A DNA stretch of 64,000 nt from Rhodopseudomonas sp. (GTDB lineage Bacteria > Pseudomonadota > Alphaproteobacteria > Rhizobiales > Xanthobacteraceae): the NCBI GenBank assembly GCA_016124795.1, contig WGNB01000014.1:1-64000 (forward strand), read 5' to 3'. Positions within the stretch are counted from its first letter, which is position 1. Every line of letters starts with the position of its first letter. Below the pieces are notes generated by a model. That model was not told the origin of the DNA. It saw nothing but the letters and a program-made list of their open reading frames with translations, and made no database searches. A program made the position numbers and the translations under genes. Shown one piece after another: positions 1 to 7,314 of the stretch.

Positions 1-21
1 GGCCGGCGGCTCTCGCCGGCC
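1..21. repeat. GC-rich inverted repeat at the window edge
   Basis: An 8-bp perfect stem (1-8 with 14-21) encloses a 5-base loop. It could be the terminator of a gene lying left of the window, but no T-run follows, so it may act as a rho-dependent or attenuator structure or be incidental. Confidence 0.35.
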
Positions 22-36
22 AAGTTACCTACGGAT

Positions 37-111
<75 letters not shown>

Positions 112-257
112 ATTATTCTCGGAACATCAGAAGCCTGAACCGGATGCCGCAAACTTGACGGCGTTGTTCGCGCGATCGCGGCCGCCGAGGCCGATGCGGC
201 ATCGTAAGCCGCATGGCATGGTCGCCCGGCAGGGTTAGTTTGTCCCGCTTGTCGCGC

Positions 258-1484
258 CTATGGCGGTGCCGGAAGCGCCGACGGCCCGGTCGACGCCGGT
301 GACACGAATAGCCGGGCCGCAATGTTGCTCGCCGCGAGGCCCGCCAGGATCAGCAGGAACGGTTCCAGCGGCAGCCGGTAACGAATGGTGCCGACCAGCA
401 CCATGTAGGCCATCGTATAGAGCAGACCGAAAATCAGGACCGGCGACAATTGCCGAAGTCTGCCGCGGCCGAGCCATAGGCCGAGGCCGCTCAACAGCAG
501 AACCGGGATGAAGGTCAGCGCCGAGATCACGATATTCCGCATGCTGGCATAGGCCGTGTTGACCGGCCACAGCCGCCATATCCGCATGAACTTGAGGCCC
601 GCCAGTTCGAAGAACCGGGCGGGGTGGCTGACGATATAGGCATGGGCGGCCTTGCCCATCGCCCGGTCGCGCTCGGCGTCGTTCTTGAACTGTGCGAAGT
701 CGTCGATCTTGAAGTCGACGCCGATATTGCCACCGCCCGAGGTATTGAGCGGGTTGTTACCGGCATAGAGAGTGTAGCCGGCTCCGGCGGTCAGTCGAAC
801 GAATTCGCCGTAACGTCGATAATTATGCGCCCACCATGGCGCCAACAGGACGCCATAGATCACCGCGTAGACGATCACATGCTTCAGGGTTTGCGTCAGA
901 GGCTGGCGATGGATGACCAGCGAAAAGTAGACGATGAAAAGCGGCGCGATGTCGAAGATCGGCCGTGTCAAAATCGTCAGAACCGCAAACAAGGACGCGG
1001 CGGCGAAGTTGCCGCGATACCAGAACAGGAACGTTGTCAGAAGCAATGCAATAAACAGGGTTTCCGAAAGCCCGACGACGGCAAAGAAGATCAAGGGTGG
1101 ATAACAGGCGCAGGCAAGCGCGGCAAAAATCGCGGCCAGCCGGTTGCCCACCATTTCCAGCGCTAAAGCATAAACGAGCCATATCGTGATCGTCGATATG
1201 GCGATGTCGGCCGCGATCTGCCATTTGCCGAATAGCGCGATGAGCAAAGGATAAAGCGGCATCTGGAACGGCGATATCATCAGTCCGTTCGCCAGAAGCT
1301 GCGCAGCCGATTCGCGATAGGTGACGATGTCGGGTAGCGCAGCGCTCTGGTTTGGCAACCAATAGGCCGCGGCGATGCGCAGTAGCAGGCCGAGAGTCAG
1401 TATCGCCGTCACGACGGCGCGGTCGCGTGGCTGAGCCGGAGCGAAACTCGCCCCGCGGCATAGCGTCTTAGCAACGTCGAACAT
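258..1484 (-). CDS. ArnT/GT39-like polytopic membrane glycosyltransferase
   Basis: A 408-residue hydrophobic protein with about ten membrane segments and the organisation of dolichyl-phosphate-mannose/ArnT-type (GT39/GT83, PMT_2) transferases. These use polyprenyl-phosphate sugars on the periplasmic face. An acidic residue and PLYP motif in the first periplasmic loop (PDIVTYRESA, then QMPLYPLL) and the later TRPIFDIAPLF segment fit this family. The ATG at 1484 is chosen because a GGAGGGG ribosome site lies 6 bases ahead of it; an in-frame ATG at 1499 would overlap that site. It is the last gene of the minus-strand group, behind the O-antigen ligase-like gene. The acceptor is unknown; it may add a sugar to lipid A, core or a glycan repeat. 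Confidence 0.75.
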   Translation of the reverse strand: MFDVAKTLCRGASFAPAQPRDRAVVTAILTLGLLLRIAAAYWLPNQSAALPDIVTYRESAAQLLANGLMISPFQMPLYPLLIALFGKWQIAADIAISTITIWLVYALALEMVGNRLAAIFAALACACYPPLIFFAVVGLSETLFIALLLTTFLFWYRGNFAAASLFAVLTILTRPIFDIAPLFIVYFSLVIHRQPLTQTLKHVIVYAVIYGVLLAPWWAHNYRRYGEFVRLTAGAGYTLYAGNNPLNTSGGGNIGVDFKIDDFAQFKNDAERDRAMGKAAHAYIVSHPARFFELAGLKFMRIWRLWPVNTAYASMRNIVISALTFIPVLLLSGLGLWLGRGRLRQLSPVLIFGLLYTMAYMVLVGTIRYRLPLEPFLLILAGLAASNIAARLFVSPASTGPSALPAPP

Positions 1485-1507
1485 GTGTCCCCTCCACATT
1501 TGACGAA

Positions 1508-1529
1508 GAAAAACGATGGCGTCATCGTT
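1508..1529 (-). terminator. Possible intrinsic terminator after the ligase-like gene
   Basis: On the minus strand a 7-bp stem (AACGATG/CATCGTT, loop ACGC) runs into a short T-run at 1513-1509. It lies between the O-antigen ligase-like gene and the GT39-like gene. It could lower readthrough, so the last gene may have its own promoter in the roughly 140-base gap. The stem is AT-rich for this genome and therefore weak. Confidence 0.45.
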
Positions 1530-1628
1530 GATGGATTTTTATGTCAATCGAAGTGAGTTCGTCCTTTCAGTGCGGGCTCGCGACCTTGCCCGATATGCAA
1601 GAGTTGTCCTTGACGGTTGGTTCCGAGG

Positions 1629-2849
1629 TCAGGCTTTCCGCGCTGCGCGCTCTTTCAAAACGGCGCCGCCGGCGACGCCGACGCCGATGACGTAGGCCCA
1701 GCCATGGGTGAAGTCGGACAGGTGCGAATTAAACAGCGAGCCGACGACGTTCTGGATCACGACGACAAGTCCGACCCAGGCCGCGAAACTGTTCGACGCA
1801 AACAATGCCAGATGCGCCAGCCACATCGCCAGCAGCACGGCAATGCCGATCAGGCCAAGTTGGATGCCGATGGCCAGGATCTGATTGTGCGGGTTTTCGG
1901 CCACTTCCGCGGCCATGCCGGCCCGGCCGACCGCCGACTGGGCGAATTGTTCGCGGATGGACCCGGTGCCGTGGCCGACGATAGGCGCGGCTTCGATGAA
2001 TTCAATCGACTTCTTCCAGAAGGTCAGCCGTTCGCCGGCCGAGGTCGCCTTGCCATCGGCCTTGTACGAGTGAATTTCGGCAAAGAACGTATCGACCCTG
2101 GTGCGCAGATAGTCGGCCGATGACCAGGCTATGCCGGTCAGCACGATAACGCCGGCGGCAAGTCCGATGAGGCCCTTCCAACTGAACCGCCGGAGCCCGA
2201 ACACGACCAGCAGCACGGTTATGACGACCAGCGATGTCCGGCTGGTCGCGACATAGAGAATATTGGCCACGAAGATGACGGCCAGCATTATCGATAGCAG
2301 CGCGCGATCGCGCCTTCCGTTGCGCCAGGCGTCGTGCGCGAACTGGAGCATGACGAAAACGCAAATCGTGAACATCGCGCTTTGCGAGATGTAGTCCTTG
2401 ACCGGAATGCCGACGGTGCTGGAGCGGCCGGGAAACGGAATTTCCGGCCAGATCAATAACGCCCACGAGGTTGCCAGCAGAATTGTGCAGGAGACGAGAA
2501 AGCCGATCAGGATTTGCGGCGCCCGATCCGAGCGTTCGATCTGGTACAGCAGCAGCGGGATATAAAGCAGTTTGATATAGGCGCTGACGCCGTTGAAGCG
2601 TTCGGGCCAGGCGACATCGGCCCAGAGCGTGCCCGCCAGTCCAAGCGCGATCAGCACCAGCGGAATGCCGCCGGCCGGGCTCAAGACAACGCGCCGTAAC
2701 CGGGTCAGGTCGAGGCCGGGCAGGATCGCGAGCAGCCACAAGACCGAACAGATGCTGGTTGCGGAAGTCGACCACGGCACCGACATGGCCAGCGCCACGG
2801 CGAGGCCGTCGGCCAACCGAGAACTCTGAATCCGGAGGTTTGCTGTCAT
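1629..2849 (-). CDS. O-antigen ligase / Wzy-type polymerase-like membrane protein
   Basis: A 406-residue polytopic inner-membrane protein with about ten to twelve hydrophobic segments and the Wzy_C/O-antigen ligase (WaaL/RfaL) pattern. There is a large periplasmic loop around residues 235-320 with the motif ERLTFWKKS, then APIVGHGTGS and NPHNQ. Such proteins transfer lipid-linked glycan to lipid A-core (or to protein), or polymerise repeat units; sequence alone does not separate these. It is the only ligase or polymerase candidate here, so it may finish the glycan made by the plus-strand genes. A TATAAG sequence about 20 bases before the ATG could be part of a promoter. Confidence 0.75.
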   Translation of the reverse strand: MTANLRIQSSRLADGLAVALAMSVPWSTSATSICSVLWLLAILPGLDLTRLRRVVLSPAGGIPLVLIALGLAGTLWADVAWPERFNGVSAYIKLLYIPLLLYQIERSDRAPQILIGFLVSCTILLATSWALLIWPEIPFPGRSSTVGIPVKDYISQSAMFTICVFVMLQFAHDAWRNGRRDRALLSIMLAVIFVANILYVATSRTSLVVITVLLVVFGLRRFSWKGLIGLAAGVIVLTGIAWSSADYLRTRVDTFFAEIHSYKADGKATSAGERLTFWKKSIEFIEAAPIVGHGTGSIREQFAQSAVGRAGMAAEVAENPHNQILAIGIQLGLIGIAVLLAMWLAHLALFASNSFAAWVGLVVVIQNVVGSLFNSHLSDFTHGWAYVIGVGVAGGAVLKERAARKA

Positions 2850-3055
2850 AACGGCGGGCGGATGCTTATAAAGACTGGCGAGCGACGAGCGGGTCGATCG
2901 AAGCGCGGCGAACTGGCAGGCGATTGCGATTCATTCTGAATGGACACCGCTGGTCGGGTTGCCGGCAAAGACGTGTTCGATTCAGTCTCGCGCGGACTAT
3001 GTGGGAGTTTACCGCCGATCTCAAGGGGAATGCCGTTGGCTGACCGCAGTCCGGT

Positions 3056-3844
3056 TTATCGCAAGATCGCGTGCCGTTCGGGCGCTGACGCTAATAGTTT
3101 GCCGATCGTGTCTGCATCAAGGCTTCGGGCCAGATATTCGGCCGCGATCGCGTCGGTGAAATCGGAGTTCCGAGTGTAGCGAATTTCCAGCGATTTATCC
3201 TGCGGAATCGGCTTCGCATCGAGGATGCGATTATGCGCGATCGCTTCGGCAAGTTTCTGGTGTGCGGCGGCGACGGCATACATCCCGAGGTCAAAAGGCT
3301 CGCAAGCTTCCCGCGGCGGTAAAGCATGAAACAGCATGTCGCCAGAATCGAGGCCCTTGGAAAGCAGATGAATTGTTGCCCCGACGAGGTCGGGATTGCC
3401 GTCGTAAAGCGCCCAGAAGTTACAGGCGCTGCCACGATAATACGGGGAAATGCCCATATGAATGTTAAGGGCTTTTCGTTCGATCAGGGCGTCGATCAAC
3501 TGGCCTTTTATCCAGCTTGCGCCGAATACGACGATGACGTCGGCGTTCAACGCCTCGCGCAGCGTCGACAGGGGAAGGCTGCTGACGTCGCCCATCTGAA
3601 GCGACATGGTCCGCACATTCGGAGCGCTCATTTCCAGGGCGCCGAAGATGCGTCCTTCGGCGGCGAGCATTTTGGCAAAATAGGCCCGCATGATGTCGCT
3701 GGAGCCGGAAGACCCGTCCTTGAGAATGCCCGGCAAGACCGTCGTACATTCCTGAATCGCGAATACCGTATCGCCGATCGCGGCCAGGCTGCGGATCAGC
3801 GCCAGATGGCGTGGCTGGTTGCTGGTGAAAACGGGGATGTTCAC
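3056..3844 (-). CDS. Sugar N-formyltransferase (methionyl-tRNA formyltransferase fold)
   Basis: Read from the GTG at 3844 this gives 262 residues starting with the family-typical IPVFTSNQPRHLALI. The catalytic core follows: ALNIHMGISPYYRGS (Asn-x-His), then TIHLLSKGLDSGD with the Asp-Gly-like end of the formyl_trans_N domain. Homologues use N10-formyl-THF to formylate amino sugars on nucleotide or lipid carriers. The frame stays open upstream, but that part encodes the remains of a deacetylase, so I prefer the internal GTG (weak AGGA-like site upstream). Such formyltransferases often sit beside a polysaccharide deacetylase, as here. The amino-sugar substrate is not shown by the sequence. Confidence 0.75.
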   Translation of the reverse strand: MNIPVFTSNQPRHLALIRSLAAIGDTVFAIQECTTVLPGILKDGSSGSSDIMRAYFAKMLAAEGRIFGALEMSAPNVRTMSLQMGDVSSLPLSTLREALNADVIVVFGASWIKGQLIDALIERKALNIHMGISPYYRGSACNFWALYDGNPDLVGATIHLLSKGLDSGDMLFHALPPREACEPFDLGMYAVAAAHQKLAEAIAHNRILDAKPIPQDKSLEIRYTRNSDFTDAIAAEYLARSLDADTIGKLLASAPERHAILR

Positions 3845-4476
3845 GATGCCATGATCCTGCGCCGGCAGGCTGGCAAGACGGGTCGGATGCCGGAACGAAT
3901 GAAGCCAGACGGTCTGACCGCCTTTGACCAGCGTGCGTAGATGTTCGTCGCTCATCCAAACGGCGTCTTTGATTTTCGGAATCGAGAATGTCCGATCCAC
4001 GATTATGGCATCCATCACCGCGCGATATTTGGCTTCGCCTGGCACGTCGTCGCGTAGATAGCGAAAGCGGCGGTTCTGAAATAACGATAGACTTCCCGCG
4101 GCTCGAGGCCGCCGCAGAAAACCGACGAGTAAATGAACCAGAATGCCTTGAGGCCGACGCTGTCGAGGACGGGCAGCGTAACCTCATATTGGCAAAGCAG
4201 CGCGTCGTCGAAGGTCAGGCATAAGTCGGAAGCGGCAAGCTTGCCGGCCGCGTCGCGTTCCGCGAATTCGTGCGGCGCGAGGATGTTCCGCGGTCCGAGA
4301 AATTCGATCATCGCGGCCATTTCGTCGGCCGAAATCGCGCCTTGTCCGCGCGGGGCAGAACTCATGCCGGAGCCGTCTGGTCGGACGTTTTGCGGTCCCT
4401 TGTGGCTATGGCAGGGACGACGACCCGATAATTTGGCGGCAAACCAGGATACTTCATCGGGGCCGTCGACAAGCAT
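3845..4476 (-). pseudogene. Polysaccharide deacetylase, frameshifted and C-terminally truncated
   Basis: The left part of the domain is read in one frame: NVRPDGSG, then SDLCLTFDDALL with the NodB-type Asp-Asp, then LKAFWFIYSSVF (about 4400-4090). Near 4060-4090 the homology moves to another frame (FRYLRDDVPGEAKYRAVMDA, then WMSDEHLRTLV and LHSFRHPTRLASLP). The usual last 80 or more residues, including the SyPfG-type region, are absent because the frame runs directly into the formyltransferase. The N-terminus is also degraded. A single-base indel plus a deletion would explain it. A sequencing error could account for the frameshift but not for the missing C-terminus. Confidence 0.65.
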
Positions 4477-4553
4477 TTTCCGACAGGTCGGGGCGATGCG
4501 CCGGGCCGGTGAAACTGGCGTCCGGCACTTGGCCGGTAGCGTGGCAAGCCGGC

Positions 4554-4979
4554 TTATGCGGCCGCCAATTTTTGGCGCAGTTTTGTCAGCAACGCATCTC
4601 TGGCCGCGGTTTCGTAGGGCCGTGGCGGGGCGATGCCCCAGACCGGTTTGGGCCAGGCTGCATCGACGTGGAAACGAGCGATGACGTGGCAATGAAGCTG
4701 GGCCACCATGTTGCCGAACGTGGCGACGTTGATCTTATCGCAGCCGGTGACCTCCTTGAGGGCGGTCGAGGCTTGAACGATTTCCTCCATCAGCATTTCG
4801 CGTTCATGTCGCGACAGGTCGGCGAGTTCGGCGATGTCCGGCCGGCGCGGCACAAGCATCAGCCACGGATAGGTGGCGTCCTGGCTGAGCAGCACCAGCG
4901 ACAGAGGTAATTCGCAAACCTGAACCGTCTCGCTCGCGATGACGGAATTGAGCGAGAAACCCAGCGCTTGGCTTGTCAT
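4554..4979 (-). CDS. HIT-family nucleotide-binding protein
   Basis: A 141-residue cytosolic protein whose signature QLHCHVIARF lies near residues 92-101. This is the histidine-triad active site in the common variant where Gln replaces the first His. The C-terminal AWPKPVWG segment is typical of this subgroup. HIT proteins hydrolyse or transfer nucleoside monophosphates; the substrate cannot be read from sequence. It lies between the broken deacetylase and the dioxygenase on the same strand, with about 100 bases to the latter. It may be a conserved bystander rather than a glycan gene. Confidence 0.85.
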   Translation of the reverse strand: MTSQALGFSLNSVIASETVQVCELPLSLVLLSQDATYPWLMLVPRRPDIAELADLSRHEREMLMEEIVQASTALKEVTGCDKINVATFGNMVAQLHCHVIARFHVDAAWPKPVWGIAPPRPYETAARDALLTKLRQKLAAA

Positions 4980-5081
4980 GCGATCACTTCCTTCAATGCC
5001 AGGCCATCAGGCGCTTGTCGCGCCAGGCATCCGGCCAAGATCGATAAGGTCCGGCCGGATGCTGAACCGCGATCGGTGGCG

Positions 5082-5873
5082 TTACGATTGGAACAGCGAC
5101 GAGCGGTTCTTGTGCGGCAGGCAATAACCGACCAGGTTGCGTAACCGCTGCATCGGCTTCGATGCGCCGAAGTTATAAGGCGCAGCTTCGAGATTGCGAT
5201 ATTCCGGCCATGACGCGGCGTCCGTCCGGGCGGTATCGATGAAGCGCAAATGCAGATGCAGCCGCGGATCGTTGTTGTAGCCGCGATGCAGCAGGTACGA
5301 CTTCATGAACAGAATCGATCCGGCCGGCGCCGAGGCCGTCAGTTCCCCTTCAAGCGGGCCGAAGAAATGCTGCCGCTGGATGTCGTCGCCGTAGGGCTTG
5401 TCGACCGCGCTCCACTGGCTGCCGGCGGGGGCGATCCGGAAGCCGGTCTCGTCCCGGAAATAAACCACGCCGACGACCGAGTGCTCCGCGCGATCCGTGG
5501 TCGCGTCGCGATGCCAGAAGCCCTGGTATTTGAAGCGGTCGTTCATATGCAACCGCGCCAGTTCGAGTTCCGAGCCCGGCCAGCCGGTCAGCGCCGCGAG
5601 AATGTCGTCAATGCCGGCCGTTGCCATCCATTGCTTCAGCATTGGCGACAGAAAAAACGGGTCCTCGATGCCGGCGACATTGATGCCGCCGAGCATGTGC
5701 GGGTAGTCCTCGTAGACCCGGATCTGATTGACCTGGCCACGTTTGGCGCGTTGCCAAAGTCGCGTTAACTCGTTCCGTAATTCAGTCAGTTTCGGTTCCG
5801 GGATCAGGTTCTCGACGACGGTGTAGCCGAGTTCCCGGAACTCCGATTTCTGCCTTTCAGTAACCTGCTGCAT
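5082..5873 (-). CDS. Phytanoyl-CoA dioxygenase (PhyH)-like Fe(II)/2-oxoglutarate oxygenase
   Basis: 263 residues with a double-stranded beta-helix pattern. The iron triad is visible: His121-x-Asp123 in the FWHRDAT motif and the distal His196 in LLHRGYN, followed by a likely 2-oxoglutarate-binding Arg. PhyH enzymes hydroxylate small molecules or lipid- and sugar-linked substrates in the cytosol. It is the first gene of the minus-strand group, divergent from the regulator at 6068. A second, different PhyH protein lies at 16940, so hydroxylation of a glycan or its lipid carrier is plausible but unproven. Confidence 0.8.
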   Translation of the reverse strand: MQQVTERQKSEFRELGYTVVENLIPEPKLTELRNELTRLWQRAKRGQVNQIRVYEDYPHMLGGINVAGIEDPFFLSPMLKQWMATAGIDDILAALTGWPGSELELARLHMNDRFKYQGFWHRDATTDRAEHSVVGVVYFRDETGFRIAPAGSQWSAVDKPYGDDIQRQHFFGPLEGELTASAPAGSILFMKSYLLHRGYNNDPRLHLHLRFIDTARTDAASWPEYRNLEAAPYNFGASKPMQRLRNLVGYCLPHKNRSSLFQS

Positions 5874-6006
5874 GGCTTGTTCCCCGCCGGCGTCCCGTCA
5901 GGCGACCTCCCGACCGCGCCAGTTTTCAGTTCCCCACGAATTCCCAGCTTATACTTAACGGTAATAATATCAAAGGCTTAAATCGCCAGGGGGCGATTCG
6001 ACAGGC

Positions 6007-6036
6007 TTGACGTTCACGCCATGAACGCTGTACAGG
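6007..6036 (+). promoter_or_regulatory. Candidate promoter with palindromic operator ahead of the regulator gene
   Basis: TTGACG (6007-6012) and TACAGG (6031-6036), 18 bases apart, resemble a sigma-70-type promoter about 30-60 bases before the ATG at 6068. A perfect 6-bp inverted repeat, CGTTCA-n5-TGAACG (6011-6027), lies between the two elements, where a repressor would block polymerase. An AT-rich stretch at about 5950-5985 could serve the divergent dioxygenase gene. This is pattern matching only. Confidence 0.4.
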
Positions 6037-6067
6037 TACGCCGCACAGCAGCGTAGCCCGGCCGGTC

Positions 6068-6706
6068 ATGGCAAGTCCGATGACGAGTTTCAAGACCGAA
6101 AAAGACCTGGTGGTCCTCAGCCTGCTGGAGCAGGTCGAGCGGGACGGCGCCAAGTCCCAGCGGCATATGGCCTCGGAACTCGGGATCGCCGTCGGCCTCG
6201 TTAACGCTTACCTGAAACGCTGCGTCAAAAAGGGCCTGGTCAAGGTCAACGAGGCCCCGGCCCGCCGTTACGCCTATTACCTGACGCCGCAGGGTTTTGC
6301 CGAAAAATCCCGCCTGACGCTCGATTACCTGTCCTATTCGTTCTCCTTTTTCCGCGATGCCCGTGCCGATTGCGCCGACGTTTTCGCTGTCGCCACCGCC
6401 CGTGGCTACAAGCGGGTCGCGATCGCCGGCATGTCGGATCTGGCCGAAATCGCCCGTATCTGCGCGCTCGATAGCGGCGTCGATATCGTCGCGGTGGTCG
6501 ACGATAACGCCGGGGCGGCGACATTTGTCGGCGTACCGGTGGTGGCGAGCTTTGCCGCCATTGGCGAACCCTTCGATGCCGTGGTCGTGACGGATTTGCG
6601 GAAAGCCCGCGAGGTCTTCGATGCGGCGGTCGCCCATATCGGCGCCGACCGTGTGCTGGCGCCCAAAATGCTCGGGTTGCGCCCGCGCGTGGAGCTGGCC
6701 GAATGA
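6068..6706 (+). CDS. Winged-helix regulator with a C-terminal Rossmann/PglD_N-like domain
   Basis: Residues about 10-80 form a MarR/winged-helix DNA-binding domain (RHMASELGIAVGLVNAYLKR, then KKGLVKVNEAPARRYAYYLT as wing). Residues about 110-205 look like a small Rossmann domain (KRVAIAGMSDLAEIA, then VDIVAVVDDNAG, then GVPVVAS). This resembles the N-terminal sensor-like part of PglD/NeuD proteins and suggests it may bind a nucleotide-sugar or coenzyme ligand. It overlaps the RfaH-like gene by 4 bases, so the two are co-translated. It probably controls the glycan operon and perhaps itself through the palindrome at 6011-6027. An alternative ATG lies 12 bases downstream. Confidence 0.75.
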   Translation: MASPMTSFKTEKDLVVLSLLEQVERDGAKSQRHMASELGIAVGLVNAYLKRCVKKGLVKVNEAPARRYAYYLTPQGFAEKSRLTLDYLSYSFSFFRDARADCADVFAVATARGYKRVAIAGMSDLAEIARICALDSGVDIVAVVDDNAGAATFVGVPVVASFAAIGEPFDAVVVTDLRKAREVFDAAVAHIGADRVLAPKMLGLRPRVELAE

Positions 6707-7206
6707 CCCAGAGTTGGTACGTCGTGCAGACACAAGTCCATGGCGAGAGCAAAGCCGCGGCGCATCTGTTGCGGCAGGAGTTTTCGGTCTATCTGCCGCG
6801 CTATCAGAAGCGGCGTCGGCATGCCCGCCGTACCGAGCTCGTCGCCGTCCCGTTGTTCTCGCGCTATCTGTTCGTCGGCGTCGATATGGAAGCGCAGCGT
6901 TGGCGATCGATCCAGTCGACCGTGGGCGTGTCACGGATCGTCTGCAATGGCGATCAGCCGACGGCGGTACCGGAAGGCGTCATCGAGGCGCTCAAGCGGC
7001 GCGAGGACGAGAATGGCTTTGTCGCCTTCGACCAACGCCCGCGGTTTTCGGCCGGCGACCGTGTCCGTGTGACCGAAGGCGCATTTGCCGATTGCCTTGG
7101 TCTGATTGAAGGCATACGCGACGACGAGCGTGTGACGCTGCTGCTGGATCTGCTCGGCCGCAAGGTCCGGGTCTTGATCGATGAAATGGCGGTCGCCGCC
7201 GTCTGA
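6703..7206 (+). CDS. rfaH: RfaH/NusG-type transcription antiterminator
   Basis: 167 residues. The NGN domain (SWYVVQTQVHGESKAAAHL, then YLPRYQKRR, then PLFSRYLFVGVD, then VGVSRIVCNGDQPTAVPEG) is followed by a short C-terminal KOW region (FSAGDRVRVTEGAFADCLGLIE). This is a specialised NusG paralogue rather than housekeeping NusG: it lacks the usual length and sits at the head of a polysaccharide locus. Such proteins join RNA polymerase at an ops site and suppress termination and polarity over long operons. An ops-like sequence occurs at 7287-7298, just behind this gene. Start ATG overlaps the regulator's stop codon. Confidence 0.85.
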   Translation: MTQSWYVVQTQVHGESKAAAHLLRQEFSVYLPRYQKRRRHARRTELVAVPLFSRYLFVGVDMEAQRWRSIQSTVGVSRIVCNGDQPTAVPEGVIEALKRREDENGFVAFDQRPRFSAGDRVRVTEGAFADCLGLIEGIRDDERVTLLLDLLGRKVRVLIDEMAVAAV

Positions 7207-7258
7207 GTTCGCTGATGGAAAGTGGCGCGTTGCCGCTTTCGAACCCCGAAATTTTGCG

Positions 7259-7298
7259 CTTCGAGTGAAAACCGTTTCACCCGAAGTGCGGTAGCGTG
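7259..7298 (+). promoter_or_regulatory. Hairpin followed by an ops-like RfaH recruitment element
   Basis: A stem-loop at 7259-7286 pairs CTTCG with CGAAG and GTGAAA with TTTCAC (one mismatch, loop ACCG). It is followed at once by TGCGGTAGCGTG (7287-7298). The enterobacterial ops consensus is GGCGGTAGNNTN, and the commonly cited form GGCGGTAGCGTG differs from this site only at the first base. It lies 16 bases before the neuB start and 80 bases after the RfaH-like gene, the expected place for loading an antiterminator onto a long operon. The match is seen directly; the function is inferred. Confidence 0.6.
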
Positions 7299-7314
7299 GA
7301 AATTCCGCCACCGG

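Noticed and set aside
3056-4045. A native deacetylase-formyltransferase fusion protein
   Set aside because: The deacetylase part in this frame lacks both its N-terminal half and its C-terminal region, and the formyltransferase begins exactly at a GTG with normal family length. Decay of a neighbouring gene is simpler.
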